NCBI RefSeq assembly: GCF_014633365.1
Contig: NW_026267104.1
Coordinates: forward strand, 4,464,001-4,528,000
Source of the DNA: Diospyros lotus
Taxonomy: Eukaryota > Streptophyta > Magnoliopsida > Ericales > Ebenaceae
Length of the DNA: 64,000 bases
Reading direction: 5' to 3'
Both the position numbers and the translations under genes were made by a program. The notes below the pieces were generated by a model. That model saw only the letters and a program-made list of their open reading frames with translations, did not search any database and was not told where the DNA came from. Shown piece by piece: positions 33,305-44,882 of the stretch. How positions within the stretch are numbered: position 1 is the first letter of the stretch; the number at the start of each line of letters is the position of its first letter.

Positions 33305-34640
33305 CAATAAAAATATTTTATCATATAATTGGGCAGATTTAAGAAGGTTCTTTTCTTAGTTTGGTTCCTTTCTTTTAAGTCAAATCTGCGGAATTAAATG
33401 GGAAAACAAAACACAAGTTGAATTGTTCAAACAACAGGAATTCACTGAACAAATGGCTTTGAGGATGACTTTGAGTTTAGGTTTTGAGGATGGCTTCGAC
33501 CTTTAATAAAAACGTATATATTAATCTCTTTAATAACAACAAAGAATAAAAAAGCACAATATTTTTATTTTTACATTTTACGCTTCCTAAATACGTTTAA
33601 TTTTTCTTAAATAAACATGCAAATTAGGAGTGGTTAATAATAAAAAATTAGGAGTGGTTAAATAAATACATTTAATTTTTCTTAAATAAACGTGCAAAAA
33701 AACATAATAATAAAAAAATTATATATGCTTAGTTAAATGTATAACTACATAATTACAATTGTTCCCGAGATTGTTACATTTTGAACACATTATATAATTG
33801 CTTTAGTATTCATAAGTTCATTAATTTGAATTGAATAATATGCATCCAACAAATCCAATTCAATAAAAATCCAATCATAAATATTATAATCTCTAGCAGT
33901 TTATTTGTTTCTCAAACAATTGATTATTAATAAGCATAAATATAAATTTAATATTAAATAATAAATAACACAATAATTGTAGAAAACAATCACATAAAAA
34001 GGTTAAATTTTCTCTTCCTAGTTTTCTTAAGGAGGTGTCAAATTGAAATTTTTATTTTCTAATGGGATTAAACTATAATTAACACAATAATTAAACTATA
34101 ATACCATGAATGGTTATTAACAATATCCCTTAACTCCTTTATAGAAATCTAAATCTTGTTGTTGCCATATTATTTTTTTATTATTTTCCCTTTGCCTGTG
34201 ATGTGAGTAGTTTGTTTTTATAATTTGGGTTGAATGGGCCACACCCGCATGTCAATTGTTATTTGCACAAATTAAGTACAAGCTAATTGTAATTTGTTTG
34301 AGAGAATAAAAGGAAAAAGTAAATAAAAAAGGAGTAGAATTGCTTAAGAAATTTCATCTGTAAAATCTTGTCAAATTATGTCTTGAACTACACGTTTAGG
34401 AAACACTGTATATATGTTACAAATTAGAGGGGAATCAAGCAACAAAAATAATTTCAATAATCAATACTCAGTATATTAGCTCTCAAGTGACATTCAAACA
34501 AAAATTCTGCGCAAGACTTTCAAAGGGAAATTAAGGCTAAGCCCATTCAATCTCTCAACCCCATCAACAATTTGTCTTGAATGTCAACAGTCAAAAATCA
34601 AGACTTGCAAAGGGAAGTCATCTCCCCCCCCCCTTCAGGA
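33305..34640. other. Upstream region of peptide copy 3
   Basis: AT-rich. 33376-33440 resembles 25940-26010. From about 34160 rightward the sequence is a close duplicate of 48930 onward, including the GATGTGAGTAG / TTTGGGTTGAA segment. No gene. Confidence 0.5.
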
Positions 34641-34656
34641 ATCAGTTGCTTTTGAG

Positions 34657-34664
34657 TATAAATA
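34657..34664 (+). promoter_or_regulatory. Probable TATA box of peptide copy 3
   Basis: TATAAATA, 105 bp before the start codon, extended by a (TA)n run. It is preceded by a C-run at 34624-34633 that is also present, longer, before copy 4. Confidence 0.55.
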
Positions 34665-34768
34665 TATATATATATATATATATATCTCACTTCCCTAAAC
34701 CATTCTCCATCCATCTTTAATCAGCTGTTTTTATTTTGGTATATCCTTGCTTTTAAAATTAATTATAA

Positions 34769-35101
34769 ATGAGATCTCTCCACATTTTTTTTGCCATTTT
34801 AGCTGTGCTTTTCCTTGTAACCCTAAATCCCAATGAAGGTAGTAGGGTTTTGGACGAGAAAGAAGAAGAAGAAGATGACAACTGCAAGTGGGCGATGAGG
34901 ATGATGATGAAGGATCAACTCAAGTTGCAGTCTCTGGCAAAGGGTCGACCTCCACCTTCTAGGCCAAATCCTCCCATTCCTAGGAAGAGTAGCACTAGCA
35001 CAATCACCCAGAAAAACTTTGCCAGCCGTCGTGCCATGCCGCCACCTCCAACTCCTGCCAACACGAAATTTAGGGCTCCATCCGAGGTGGCCACAAATTG
35101 A
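34769..35101 (+). CDS. Small secreted-peptide precursor (110 aa), copy 3, intact
   Basis: A predicted signal peptide (MRSLHIFFAILAVLFLVTL, residues 1-19) is followed by GSRVLDE, a Glu/Asp run (about 30-38), a linker (KDQLKLQSLAKG), a first proline-rich core (RPPPSRPNPPIPR, about 60-73) and a second block (ASRRAMPPPPTPAN, about 85-99) ending EVATN. This layout is that of a plant prepropeptide: variable acidic pro-region and a conserved, probably hydroxyprolinated C-terminal peptide. The core recalls IDA/PIP-type peptides (KG..PPSGP), but RPN replaces GPS and there is no terminal HN or GH, so assignment is uncertain. It is about 80-90% identical to the copy at 49589, including flanks. The start is fixed by the conserved MRSL and the TATA spacing. 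Confidence 0.7.
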   Translation: MRSLHIFFAILAVLFLVTLNPNEGSRVLDEKEEEEDDNCKWAMRMMMKDQLKLQSLAKGRPPPSRPNPPIPRKSSTSTITQKNFASRRAMPPPPTPANTKFRAPSEVATN

Positions 35102-36886
35102 TAAATAAGAAACCCAATGTAGGAAGCAACCATTAACAGATTCATGATCCACATATTAAATTATATATATAGCTAATTAAATAAGCTTAAAAATTCGAAG
35201 GGATAAAGGTACTGCAAACCAGATAGGATTGTAATATTTAATATCTCAATTAACTGTTCATCTTACTTGTTGTATGGTGCATTAATAATTTATTATTTCT
35301 ATTAATTTATTTGGAAAATGAAGATCTAGAGAATAATAAGTACTGCAAGGTGATTCCATATATTCCTGTTATTGTCTTAATTGGCCTTGATAAAAGTTCC
35401 TAGCTAGTTCAGGTTCAGATCTTAATTTATGCATCTTAATTATAAGGCCTTGTTTTTGGAATATTTTAATTACCCAGACATGCATGTTTTCTGCATGACT
35501 ATACAGAGAATTGGTCGTGGAATGATTCAAAGTACACAGTTTTACTTGCCATTTTGACTCCATGACTGCCTCAACCAAGCCAGACCTACTTATGATGCAT
35601 AAAGAATATTTATGTTGTTCGCATTAGGTAACTCTTATGTTGTTCGACGTAACTTGCGAATGATGAGGGTCGGTGTGTGGGTCCCACACCCCTGGTTGGG
35701 CCAGGTCCTCTTTAATTTTGGAAAAAATTATAAAAAATATATTATATGTGAAAAGTCAAACTTATCTAAATTAATAAACTAATTTCATTAGCATCTAAAT
35801 TAATAAATATATTCCGGAAATGTTAGTTTCTGAATCACCGAGACAATACAAAAAAAAACTGGAAAAATAGTCAGTTTAAAAAAATTGGGAAGAAAAAAAA
35901 CACGCATTGTGCTCATAAGCATATAAGCATTCTGGGCTATTTTTCATGGGGCACACAATAACATTGATCTACCAATTTGGGCAGTTTCAAATCCCATTTA
36001 AAAAATTTAATGAGAAAAAAAATTAAACAAATATTTCGATCATTAAAAATATGTAACTCCAACAAAAAAACTGAAGGGTTGTAAATCAATAATCATATGC
36101 TTTCAAACAATACCTTTCCAACTCCAAATGATAAAATCAAATAGATAAGAAAAAACTTTTTAACTTCAGTAACAAAATTATAATGTATAACATTTTTGTA
36201 ATTTAAGATCCATTACTATGATTCCAAATATAATAACACTTATCAACATACATTTACTTATTTACAAATTAAATCAATAAAATATAATAACACTTTTGGT
36301 AATACAATGAACTTAACTACAAATTAACCATAATGTATCCTTCAAGTTATAAAACCAAGTACCACTACATATTCCAATTAATTATCGTTAAATTTTGTAC
36401 AACCTTATCGCCCAAAGATATACCATATAAATTACTATGTTGTAGACCAATTTAAAAATCTAGCATAACCATGAACTCAAAAATCAACTCCAAGAAACCA
36501 AGGCTTCAACTTTATTTGCAAACAGCACTATCAGATGACATGTTGATAGAAATTATCAACAAATTAAGGCATGTTAACAGTCACACCTTAATCATACACA
36601 TTCACTTGCTAAAAAGATTGAATGGTGCATAACTAAAACAACACATACCTATAACTATAACTAAAAACTGTACAAAAAAATGAAAAAAAAACACACACAC
36701 ACATAACTATAATTGTACTATGTTCATTTTATGTTTAAAGCCTTTTTCTGATTAAAAGTATATTATTTATTTTCACAAAATCAATTCAAATTACAAAAAA
36801 AAAAAAAACCCAATCAAATTGTTCAATTACGATACTGAAATTTAAAAAAATATAAATTGTTCAAAAAAATAAAAAAACAAAAAATA
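35102..36886. other. 3' flank of peptide copy 3, then AT-rich spacer
   Basis: 35102 to about 35610 is collinear with 49919-50410. At about 35620 copy 3 carries extra sequence (ATGTTGTTCG repeats, GGGTCCCACACCCC) missing from copy 4. The rest is AT-rich up to the gap, without a gene. Confidence 0.55.
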
Positions 36887-36986
36887 NNNNNNNNNNNNNN
36901 NNNNNNNNNNNNNNNNNNNNNNNNNNNNNNNNNNNNNNNNNNNNNNNNNNNNNNNNNNNNNNNNNNNNNNNNNNNNNNNNNNNNNN
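36887..36986. other. Assembly gap (100 N)
   Basis: Exactly 100 N bases, a conventional scaffold gap of unknown true size. The flanks are A-rich and AT-rich. Confidence 0.99.
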
Positions 36987-37681
36987 AATTTTTTCATTGC
37001 TTGCTAAATAATTTTATTTTGTAAATAAAATATATTAAATGATTTTTAGGCTCTAATAATTATTTTTTTGTTATATAAAATATAAATAAGTACTTTTTAT
37101 ATGAATGTGACAAATTTTTGAATAGTTATTTTTTTATTTTATATTATATTAGTTATTTTGTTATAACATAAAATTACCTTTACATTCATTTAAAAATTTT
37201 AACTTCTCACAAAAATAATGTTTAGTATTTCAAAAATAAAAAATTATAATAAAACTATTTTTAAAATAATTTTATTAATCCTTGCCCAGCCCATATATAT
37301 ATCCCCCCTTTGCGTCTCTCTCTCTCTCTCTCTCTTTCTCATACTCCCACCTTCACTGACTCTACCCATCGCCTCAACGTTGCCACTGCCTCTAGAACCA
37401 TCATGGCCTCCTCGTCGCCTCAATGCTATCGCCTCCAGCTCCATCGTTGATCAGGTCTCTCTCTCTAACACGGCTGATTTTGTATTTTTTTTATATCCGA
37501 TTTTGTGATTAAGGTCTCTAATTTTGTATTAGGTTATTTTGATTTTTTTTGGCTTGCCCTCGTGTCTGTTGTTGCCTTGTAGATTTTACTGTTATTTCCT
37601 TTCTCTTCTTCTATTCTGCTTTGATAAAAATCATAAAACTCCCATCTTTCTTAGCAAATAAATAAATAAATCTCCATCTTG

Positions 37682-37719
<38 letters not shown>

Positions 37720-37991
37720 GCACAAGGAAACAATAATAATAATAACCCTGTGAGTGACAGGCTTATAATCACTCTTTCCGGGTGATGGGTGATCACTTCA
37801 ATTTAGTGATTGGTAGATATTGTGTTTATGTGTTTCTTTGTCCATTATATTTAGAATAATTGTCTAATGGATGTTTAACAACTTTTATAAATTTTAAATC
37901 AACTTGTACCTTACATCATTTTGTAGTTTTCTTTGTTAGTTTTTTGAACAGGAAATCTATTTTTTTTATTAATGTTTATTTTTAATTTAGT
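36987..37991. other. Spacer with CT and TA microsatellites
   Basis: (CT)n at about 37315-37336, (TA)n then (CA)n at about 37683-37719. The short frame at 37218-37508 is compositional. This may be the 5' untranslated part of the CACTA remnant that follows. Confidence 0.45.
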
Positions 37992-38635
37992 GTGATGGAT
38001 AGAAATTGGATGCAATTGGATGATAGATTTTGTGATCAATACTTGAACGGAGTTAATAATTTCCTTGAATTTGCATTTGGAAACTCACGTATAGATGGAA
38101 AAATTGGATGTCCTTGTGTGCAATGCAACTATACATATTTTTTTGGTCAAGTTGAAGTACAGTTTCATCTCGTTATGTATGGAATACTTAAGAAATACAT
38201 TAATTGGTACTACCATGAGAAGAAAGTATTGGTTTATTTATAGATCAGCGATGAAGATGAAGACAACAATGATGATGATAGTATGTGTCCTATGTTGGAA
38301 AGAAGCCTTTGGGATGCCACGCATTAATCTTGAGATGGATTGTGATTCATCTAGGGAGAATGAGCTAAACTTGAGAAAAAAAAAATTTATGAATTATTTT
38401 ATGATGCTGAACAACCTCTATTTCCAAGATGCACCCATGTGTCAAAGCTTTCGTTTCTTGTATTTGAAATGCTTGAGTGGGTGCAGTAACAATTCATTTA
38501 ACATGTTACTTGAGATAATAGGATCTACATTTCTAGTGAGTGAAATTGTCTCATCTACGTATGATTGTATGCTTTTTCGAAAAGAATATTATGCAAATTG
38601 TCAAGAATGTATGAAGTGTTGATCTAAATGAATGT
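37992..38635 (+). pseudogene. CACTA (En/Spm) transposase N-terminal remnant
   Basis: The frame from 37992 reads MDRNWMQLDDRFCDQYLNGV, then FLEFAFGNSRIDGKIGCPC. This is the transposase-associated domain that opens plant CACTA TNP2-like transposases, including its conserved CPC cysteines. Further pieces in shifted frames (LYFQDAPMCQSFRFLYLKCL and SSTYDCMLFRKEYYANCQEC) match the next segment of such proteins. Several frameshifts are present and the catalytic Transposase_21 region was not found. The remnant is dead. Confidence 0.7.
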
Positions 38636-39110
38636 GAGTTTTCATGTCATAGAAGTGACATTCCACTAGAGGTTGCATATGAAAAAGGTGCATCAAGACA
38701 ATGAAGGAAAAGGATGAGAAGGATTGTCAAGGGAAAGAAAAGGACTCGATGAAAGAGGAAAACAAAAATCAATTTCAAGTGATAATGATTGATTGTATAT
38801 GTGTTGCTTGCTTAGTTTTGAAAATGCAATTAAAATAGGTTGCTTTTACCTCTTGTTTCTCTTTCTACTCTTTATCATGGTCTTCTCATCGTTGCCTCAT
38901 GTGAATCACTTTTAAGTATTTTTTATATTCTATTGCTTCTGTATCTCTTTTGGCACTTGGATTTGTTCTTATATCAATTGTTGCTTATTTTTTTCCATTT
39001 TTACCAGTTTTTGTCATAGCTTATAGCACTTTTTTTTAAAACCTTTTTCTTTTCCTCTCTTTTCCTATCTCTTAGTGTATTTTTGCATGTCTTTTTTCTT
39101 TACTCATCAC
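38636..39110. other. Spacer within the CACTA remnant
   Basis: A Lys/Glu-rich fragment at about 38690-38770, then T-rich noncoding sequence. Nothing firm. Confidence 0.35.
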
Positions 39111-40200
39111 TTTCTATATATAAGTCTATGTTGTAGCAAATGGAGAGAATGGCTAAAACCAATGAATAAAGTCCTGTCGCACCACCTAGCTTTGATCCAT
39201 CTACAAGACAAAGTTGTGTTGGTAAGAAATAATTACTCTTTGTTTTAATAATTTAATTCTCTCATATGTAATCTTTTACATTTGAATAAAATAATTATTA
39301 GGTTTTATTTATTATATATTTATTGTATAGGATCATCATCTTATGTAAGAAAAAGAGGTGAGGGAGAACAAAGAATAAGAAATTGACATCCTTGGCTCTC
39401 AATAAGTATGGTCAAGCCAGTGGATCAAATGCGAATGTGTTTGCAAGCCATTTTTTCAAGATTGTTCAAGTTATGAAGATGCACCAATTTCTTGCAAACG
39501 TTGGGAAGATGTTTCACAAGACAATAAGAATAAAATGTATTCTTATATGTGCTGATATGATTAGTAATTATTTTATATCATACTTATTAAGAAATTGTAT
39601 TAAATCATTCTTGATGACATATAACATCTCAAATAACTTTTTCCTTTAACTTTTGTAGGAGAAATTTGAATTTGAATAAAATAATGAAGTAAGAAAAAAT
39701 TGGATATTTAAAAAGATGGAAAGGGCTTTTGCAAACCACAAATATAGATTGAAAACTTACTACTATGATGGAGACAATTTGTCACTTGGTTGAGCTCAAT
39801 TGAGTTTCAAGTATACTATATCCTTTACTTTTTTTGTGCACAAGACATTTCAATTATTTAAACTTTAATTAATGCATTTGGTCTTACATATGTAAGTTGC
39901 TTGTGCTCGTAATAAGTCTAATCAGTCAAAGAAAACAATGACTAAAACTACAGGCACAAGAAGTTTTGCCCGAGTTAGAGTTGAATAGGTATAATTTAAG
40001 TCATTTATATGTCTTTCTCATTAACAATTTTTTTTTTTTTTTTTGTTGATTAACATTGTCTATTTAATATAGGCTAAAATATTAGGACATGAACCATCTG
40101 GATGGGAAATGTTCAAGGTGACACACGAGAAAAAAGACAAGTTAATGTTGATTCCACGTCACAAGGAATAGTGATAAATTTTATTTTAAGTAGGTTATGT
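39111..40200 (+). pseudogene. Remnant of a CACTA-associated second protein (Transposase_24-like)
   Basis: Pieces in shifted frames resemble the plant CACTA-associated protein family PF03004: a start-like ATGGAGAGAATGGCT near 39139, a segment KTTGTRSFARVRVE (about 39945-39987) and, after an intron-like gap, LGHEPSGWEMFKVTHEKKDK (about 40085-40140). Stops and frameshifts interrupt it. A T-run near 40027-40044 and a (TA)n near 40210 lie within. Confidence 0.55.
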
Positions 40201-40284
40201 TATTATTGTAATATATATATATATATATATTTTAGTATTATGTTGGAGCATATCTACTTTATTATTCTCCATGTCACTGTAACT

Positions 40285-41899
40285 CAGGGGCGAATTTAAA
40301 TCTGAGCTGCCCTGGGCTTCAGCCCAAGAGCTGAAACCCAAGACAACCCATAACAAAATTTAAATTTATAAGATAAAATTTTTAGTTTTTTAGTAATAGC
40401 CCAGCCCAAATCCAACCTAGTCCACCCTAATTTTTCCCAGCCCAGCCCACTTGCCTACAAACCCTTCTCTTCTCCTTCCTCTCTTAACCTCGCTCCCACT
40501 CACCCTAGCTACCTCTCTCTCTTGCTCGCGCTTGCCCTCGCTGGCTCTCTCTTACTCTCACTAGGGCCTGGCCCCTCGTACTCTTGTTTGCCCTCGCTCT
40601 CTGCCTCTTTCTTGCTCTCGCTCGCCTTCGCTAGCTCTCTCTTGCTCTCACTCGCCCTCGCTCTCTGCCTCTTTTGCTCTCGCTAGCCCTCCGGCCCTTA
40701 CTACCTTTTCTCTTACTCTCGCTCTCGCTCACCTTCGCCCCCACGCTCGCTTGGCAGTTTGGTCAGTCGGCCTTACCCTTGCTCACTGCCTCTGATTCAG
40801 GTTTTCATTTTACCCTCCCCTCTAAACTTTTAGATTTACTTCATTCGACCCAGATCTGTATAACTTGTACGATTTCTCTTCTTTAAGTTCTTTGATTCTC
40901 TCGATTGATAGCTAAATCTAGACAGTTTTTCTATTTTTTGGCCATATTTTTTTTACTTATTTATGCTTGATTTGTTGTTGAAGTCGTTGTCTTTTTTCAG
41001 CAAGTTTTAAGTAAGTGATTTTCTACTAACTTTGTGTTTGCTTGCCTATTTGACTACTGCATTCAGTTAGGAATTTAGGAATTGTTGTGGCTAGAAGTCT
41101 GAAATTTGTTATTGTGAATTTGCAATTGAATATTTGAATCGACCATACTTTTGTCTTCTCTTGTTTGAACTCTAGAACTACAATTGTTGTATTGGCCTTG
41201 CATTTGCCTCAAATCTTGAGTTAAATATTTTAATTGTTCGATTATTGAATTGTGCTATTTTTTGTTTGTGTATCTTAAATTTTAGAATGGAACAACAACC
41301 TTCTGCAAAGAAAGGAAAAACGTTGTTATCTTTTTTCATAAAAAGAGATCATCATACTAGTAAAAGTACTTCAACTTATAGTGTGCAAAATCAATCTAGT
41401 GAATTTACATCAATTCCTTCAAGTTTATCTCCTGAAATTGAAGTTTTTCCATCTTAAAAAATCCTGAATGTCAATGGTCTTCTTGTATTGAACGGGATCC
41501 AGGGAAAAGAAAACAAATTTGTGAATATCCCATTAATGCACGGGATGAGATTAGACGCGCATATCTACTAGCTAGGCCATATCAACCATCACTTTTGAAT
41601 TACAAAAAGATCACTTTTGAAAATCAACATCAAAGTTTTCAGAAAAATTAGTTCAATCAATTTAGATGGTTGGAATATTCACTTTCAGAAGATAAGGCAT
41701 ATTGTTTTTATATTAAAAGAGAATTTGTTCTTATACTAGATGTAGATTCTGTTATAGTTGAATTTTTTGTTTCAAAATCTCGTCGAGCACAAATTTAATG
41801 AAAATTTATTATACTAACTTTTTAATTACATACAAATTTTATTACATTAACTTTTCAAAATTTTAGCCCTCAACCTAAATTCCTAGATTCGCTCTGCTG
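40285..41899 (+). mobile_element. hAT transposon 3: deletion derivative of a TTF/ZMYM1-type element
   Basis: The left end CAGGGGCGAATTTAA is a typical hAT terminus. The right end, reverse-complemented, is CAGCAGAGCGAATCTAGGAA. Neighbouring octamers CTGTAACT and CTGTCCAT match at 5 of 8 positions and may be a worn target duplication. It contains a CT-rich block (about 40490-40740) and the start of a transposase. Most of the transposase is deleted. Confidence 0.65.
41287..41800 (+). pseudogene. Truncated TTF-type zinc-finger hAT transposase
   Basis: From MEQQPSAKKGKTLLSFFIKR the frame runs to a stop at 41455-41457. In another frame follow ERDPGKRKQICEYPINARDE, then IRRAYLLARPYQPSLLNY, WFNQF-WLEYSLSEDKAYCF and FKSRRAQI. 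This order matches the N-terminal TTF zinc-finger region of ZMYM1-like hAT transposases (ERDPG...RDEIRRAY...W..YS...A.C). The RNase H-like core and dimerisation region are absent. Confidence 0.7.
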
Positions 41900-41929
41900 C
41901 TGTCCATCTCTAGTGGAGATGCAGAGCAA

Positions 41930-42045
41930 TACTCTTAATTCAACTGCATCCATGCATGACTTCTCACTGGTCTAATTAGTTGTTTTGAAGATTAAATAGA
42001 GACGTACGCCACCAAATAAGTCACAGAAGAATCAATGCACAAAAC
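41930..42045 (+). repeat. Segmental duplication, part 1 (partner 60239-60355)
   Basis: TTAATTCAACTGCATCCATG through AATCAATGCACAAAA matches 60239-60350 with a handful of substitutions. The duplication resumes at 44883 after the LTR element. Confidence 0.8.
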
Positions 42046-42445
42046 AAGCAAGAGTGATGAAATGAGGTGTGGCATGAGTGCCTTAAATGTCATTCATTAT
42101 TCTATTTGTTTCTCAATACCTATGATACCCATGCTCACTTTCTTTCAGTTATGCTTGTTAGACCTTGTAACTCATATTTGCTTATATCATTCCAGGTTAA
42201 GAAAGGAAAAGTTTAAAGGCGAGTTCAATGGTATCAGATCCTTGTCAGTAGTTATGTATACGGGGCTCTCCCAACTGAAAAGATCTCTATAAGCGAGTGT
42301 AAACAGGGGCTTAGATGAGGTGTTTCGTTAGATTTGATTAGTTGATGCTATGATGTGTATGTAAAAGCCCCTGTAATGTGTGATGTCAATCAATTTGCTT
42401 TTGTTGTTATGAATAAAAATTGAGGTAAAAATCTGGGTCGTTACA
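42046..42445 (+). repeat. Truncated 5' LTR of element G (3' end only)
   Basis: Matches the last 400 bp of the LTR at 42718-44882 (GTGATGAAATGAGGTGTGGC... to GGGTCGTTACA) and is followed by a primer-binding site at 42448. About 1.76 kb of the LTR's 5' side is missing. Confidence 0.8.
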
Positions 42446-42717
42446 GTTGGTATCAGAACGGAGGTTGAGATAAGTTCCTATACACGTAGATGTGTCAGGT
42501 AATGATTGAGGTATGTCTAGCAATTGGATGCTAGTTGGGCTAAGGACCCCATAGTTGAGGAATAATGATAGGTGATAATAAGTCATGAGGTGGCATAGAT
42601 TTGCTTGGAATATGTGTTGCGCGTTTAAGCCATGAAAGAAGTGAGTTGTATCTTCCCTCAGTTATTTGACCAGTCAAGTGCGAATTTCAAAAACATAATT
42701 TTTGTAAGGGGGTAGAA
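42446..42717 (+). mobile_element. Element G internal remnant: primer site and purine tract only
   Basis: 272 bp between the LTRs: TGGTATCAGAAC primer-binding site (42448-42459) and a GTAAGGGGGTAGAA purine tract directly before the next LTR. All coding sequence is gone. The LTR termini (TGTAATACCCC...GTTACA) and the tract are of the type seen in plant Ty3/gypsy chromoviruses such as Del/Tekay, which is inference from motif memory. Confidence 0.7.
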
Positions 42718-44882
42718 TGTAATACCCCAACATAAAACAAATTAATTCTAAAAGTTTTTAGGAATTTTTGGGTTGAAAAGATTCATATGATAAGATTTTA
42801 CAAATAACTCTTGATTGATTTGAAAAACTACAGTCCATATAAGAACTAAATTAATAAGTGATTGAATCAACTGTAAGGAATGTCTTAGAACTTAAATATT
42901 TAAGAAAAATAGTAGGTGATTGATGAGTGTCTCGAGACAAGATTTATGACAATGAAAGCAATCAAAACAAGAATAATTTTCGGTATAGCTAAGATACAGT
43001 TTGAAAAAAATCAAATGATTGTAAGAGACTTCTGGAAAGTCAATGGAATCCTAAAAGGGTTCAAGTTTTGCATAAGCAATAATCCTGAAGTGGTTTTGGA
43101 ATGAAACAAAGGTCCTATGAAGGTGCAGAGACGAAACTATATTTATCGAGTAACTTTAAGTTATTAATTTTAGATTTTAAGTATTTCAATGAATATTAAT
43201 TCAATGTTTAAAGATGTATTAGTAATTAAAGAAATGTTAAACGAAAGTAAAAAAAATATTAAAGGGAAATTTTTTTTATTTATATTATATATAAATATAA
43301 TATGTATAATATAATATATATAGAAGAAAAGTTTATAGAAGCAGCCACATGCGTCCCTTTTCCTTAGCATCCGTTCTTCAATTTTCTGCCTAGCTCCGTG
43401 CAAGTGCCACCATTTAAATATATATGCGTGCATATACATAAAAGTGGGATGTGTAAATAAATAATATTATAAGTTAGGAGAAGGAAAGAAAGGCAGAAGG
43501 AGCAGGCACACGGCTGGAATTTTCCAGCAGCTGCAAGGCGCAAATTAAGCAGCCTTGCAGAGAGTGGACAATTGCAGTCTCACACATTTCAGAATTGTGT
43601 GAGACTGCAATTGAGGGAGTTTGAGAGTATAAATAGGAAGAGATTTTGAGGGAATAAGGGCTGTAAATGTGAAAGGCCGCAAGAGAAAATAAGAAGCAAG
43701 GAGAACTAAAGGTAGCAGAGAGTGGATAATTGGAGAAGAATTGGAGAAAAATTTGCAATGTGTATTAAGTAAATTTAAAAATAGTAGAAATTAAATTATG
43801 AATATTTGAGATAATATTGAATTTAAATAATTTTTACGATCTATTATGTTAGATTTTACTAAAGGAGTGTGGAGGCATAGTTTTGGCCTTTCAAATATTT
43901 TTAATAGTTTAAAGAAGAATATTTAAATCAAGTTTTTGTTTCTTAACTTTCTAATTTGTAAGTTGTTTCCTTTCTTGTAAGTTCTATTCTCTCTTTTACT
44001 TCATTCAAAAAGTTTGTTTCTGGTAGTTCGATGTGCTTCCTTAAAGTCACATTAAACTTTGTTCAAAAGCTCAAATAGAGTTTTGTATCACCCTATCTTT
44101 CTTTGAAAATGATGCTTTATTGAGAACATGCAAAGGTTTGGTGTTGCTTTGTATAGGTTTTGTTCTCTCTTATATGTTGCCTCAGGTAATCGTATATCAG
44201 TTATATATGATAAGTCATTATAATATGCATAGTGTGATGATGCATAGAGCGAGTATGTACACGAAAATGGTTTTAAAATGTGTTAATGATTCATGATACG
44301 CGCAACAAATAGGTTCCGCAGGATATATCCATAGAGAAAGTTTCGATTTAAAGACGGACTTCGATCCCATGGTTATGATATGGACTTTGTTCCCATGGTT
44401 ATGATGTAGACTTCGGTTCTAGGGTTCTGATTTTTTTTTAAAAGATTCCATTAAAACACGAATGCATTTTTCATCATGTTATCATAAAAAGTGGTGAAAT
44501 GAGGTGTGGCGTGAGTGTCTTAAATGTCATTCATGATTCTATTTGTTTCTCGATGCCTATGATACTCATGCTCACTTTCTTTTAGTTATACTTGTTAGAT
44601 CTTGTGGCTCATATTTGCTTACATCATTCCAGGTTAAGGAAGAGAAAGTTCGAGGGTAAATTCAATGGTGTTAGATACTTGTCAGTAGTTATGTGCACGG
44701 GACTCTCTCAACTGAAAAGATCTCTGGAAGCGAGTGTAGACAAGGGCTTAGATGGGGTGTTTCATTAGATTAAATTAGTTGATGCTATGATGTATATATA
44801 AAAGCCCTTACAATGTGCAATGTTAATCAATTTGTTTATGCTGTTATAAATAAAAATTGAGATGGAAATGTGGATCGTTACA
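42718..44882 (+). repeat. Full 3' LTR of element G (2165 bp)
   Basis: Starts TGTAATACCCCAACAT and ends GGATCGTTACA. The sequence around 44480-44882 is duplicated in the truncated 5' LTR. Chance frames within it carry no domains. Confidence 0.8.

Noticed and set aside
34823..35154. Antisense frames of 79-109 aa over peptide copy 3, and equivalents at 49643-49971
   Set aside because: Shadows of the sense gene. The sense frame has a signal peptide and conserved layout, the antisense does not.
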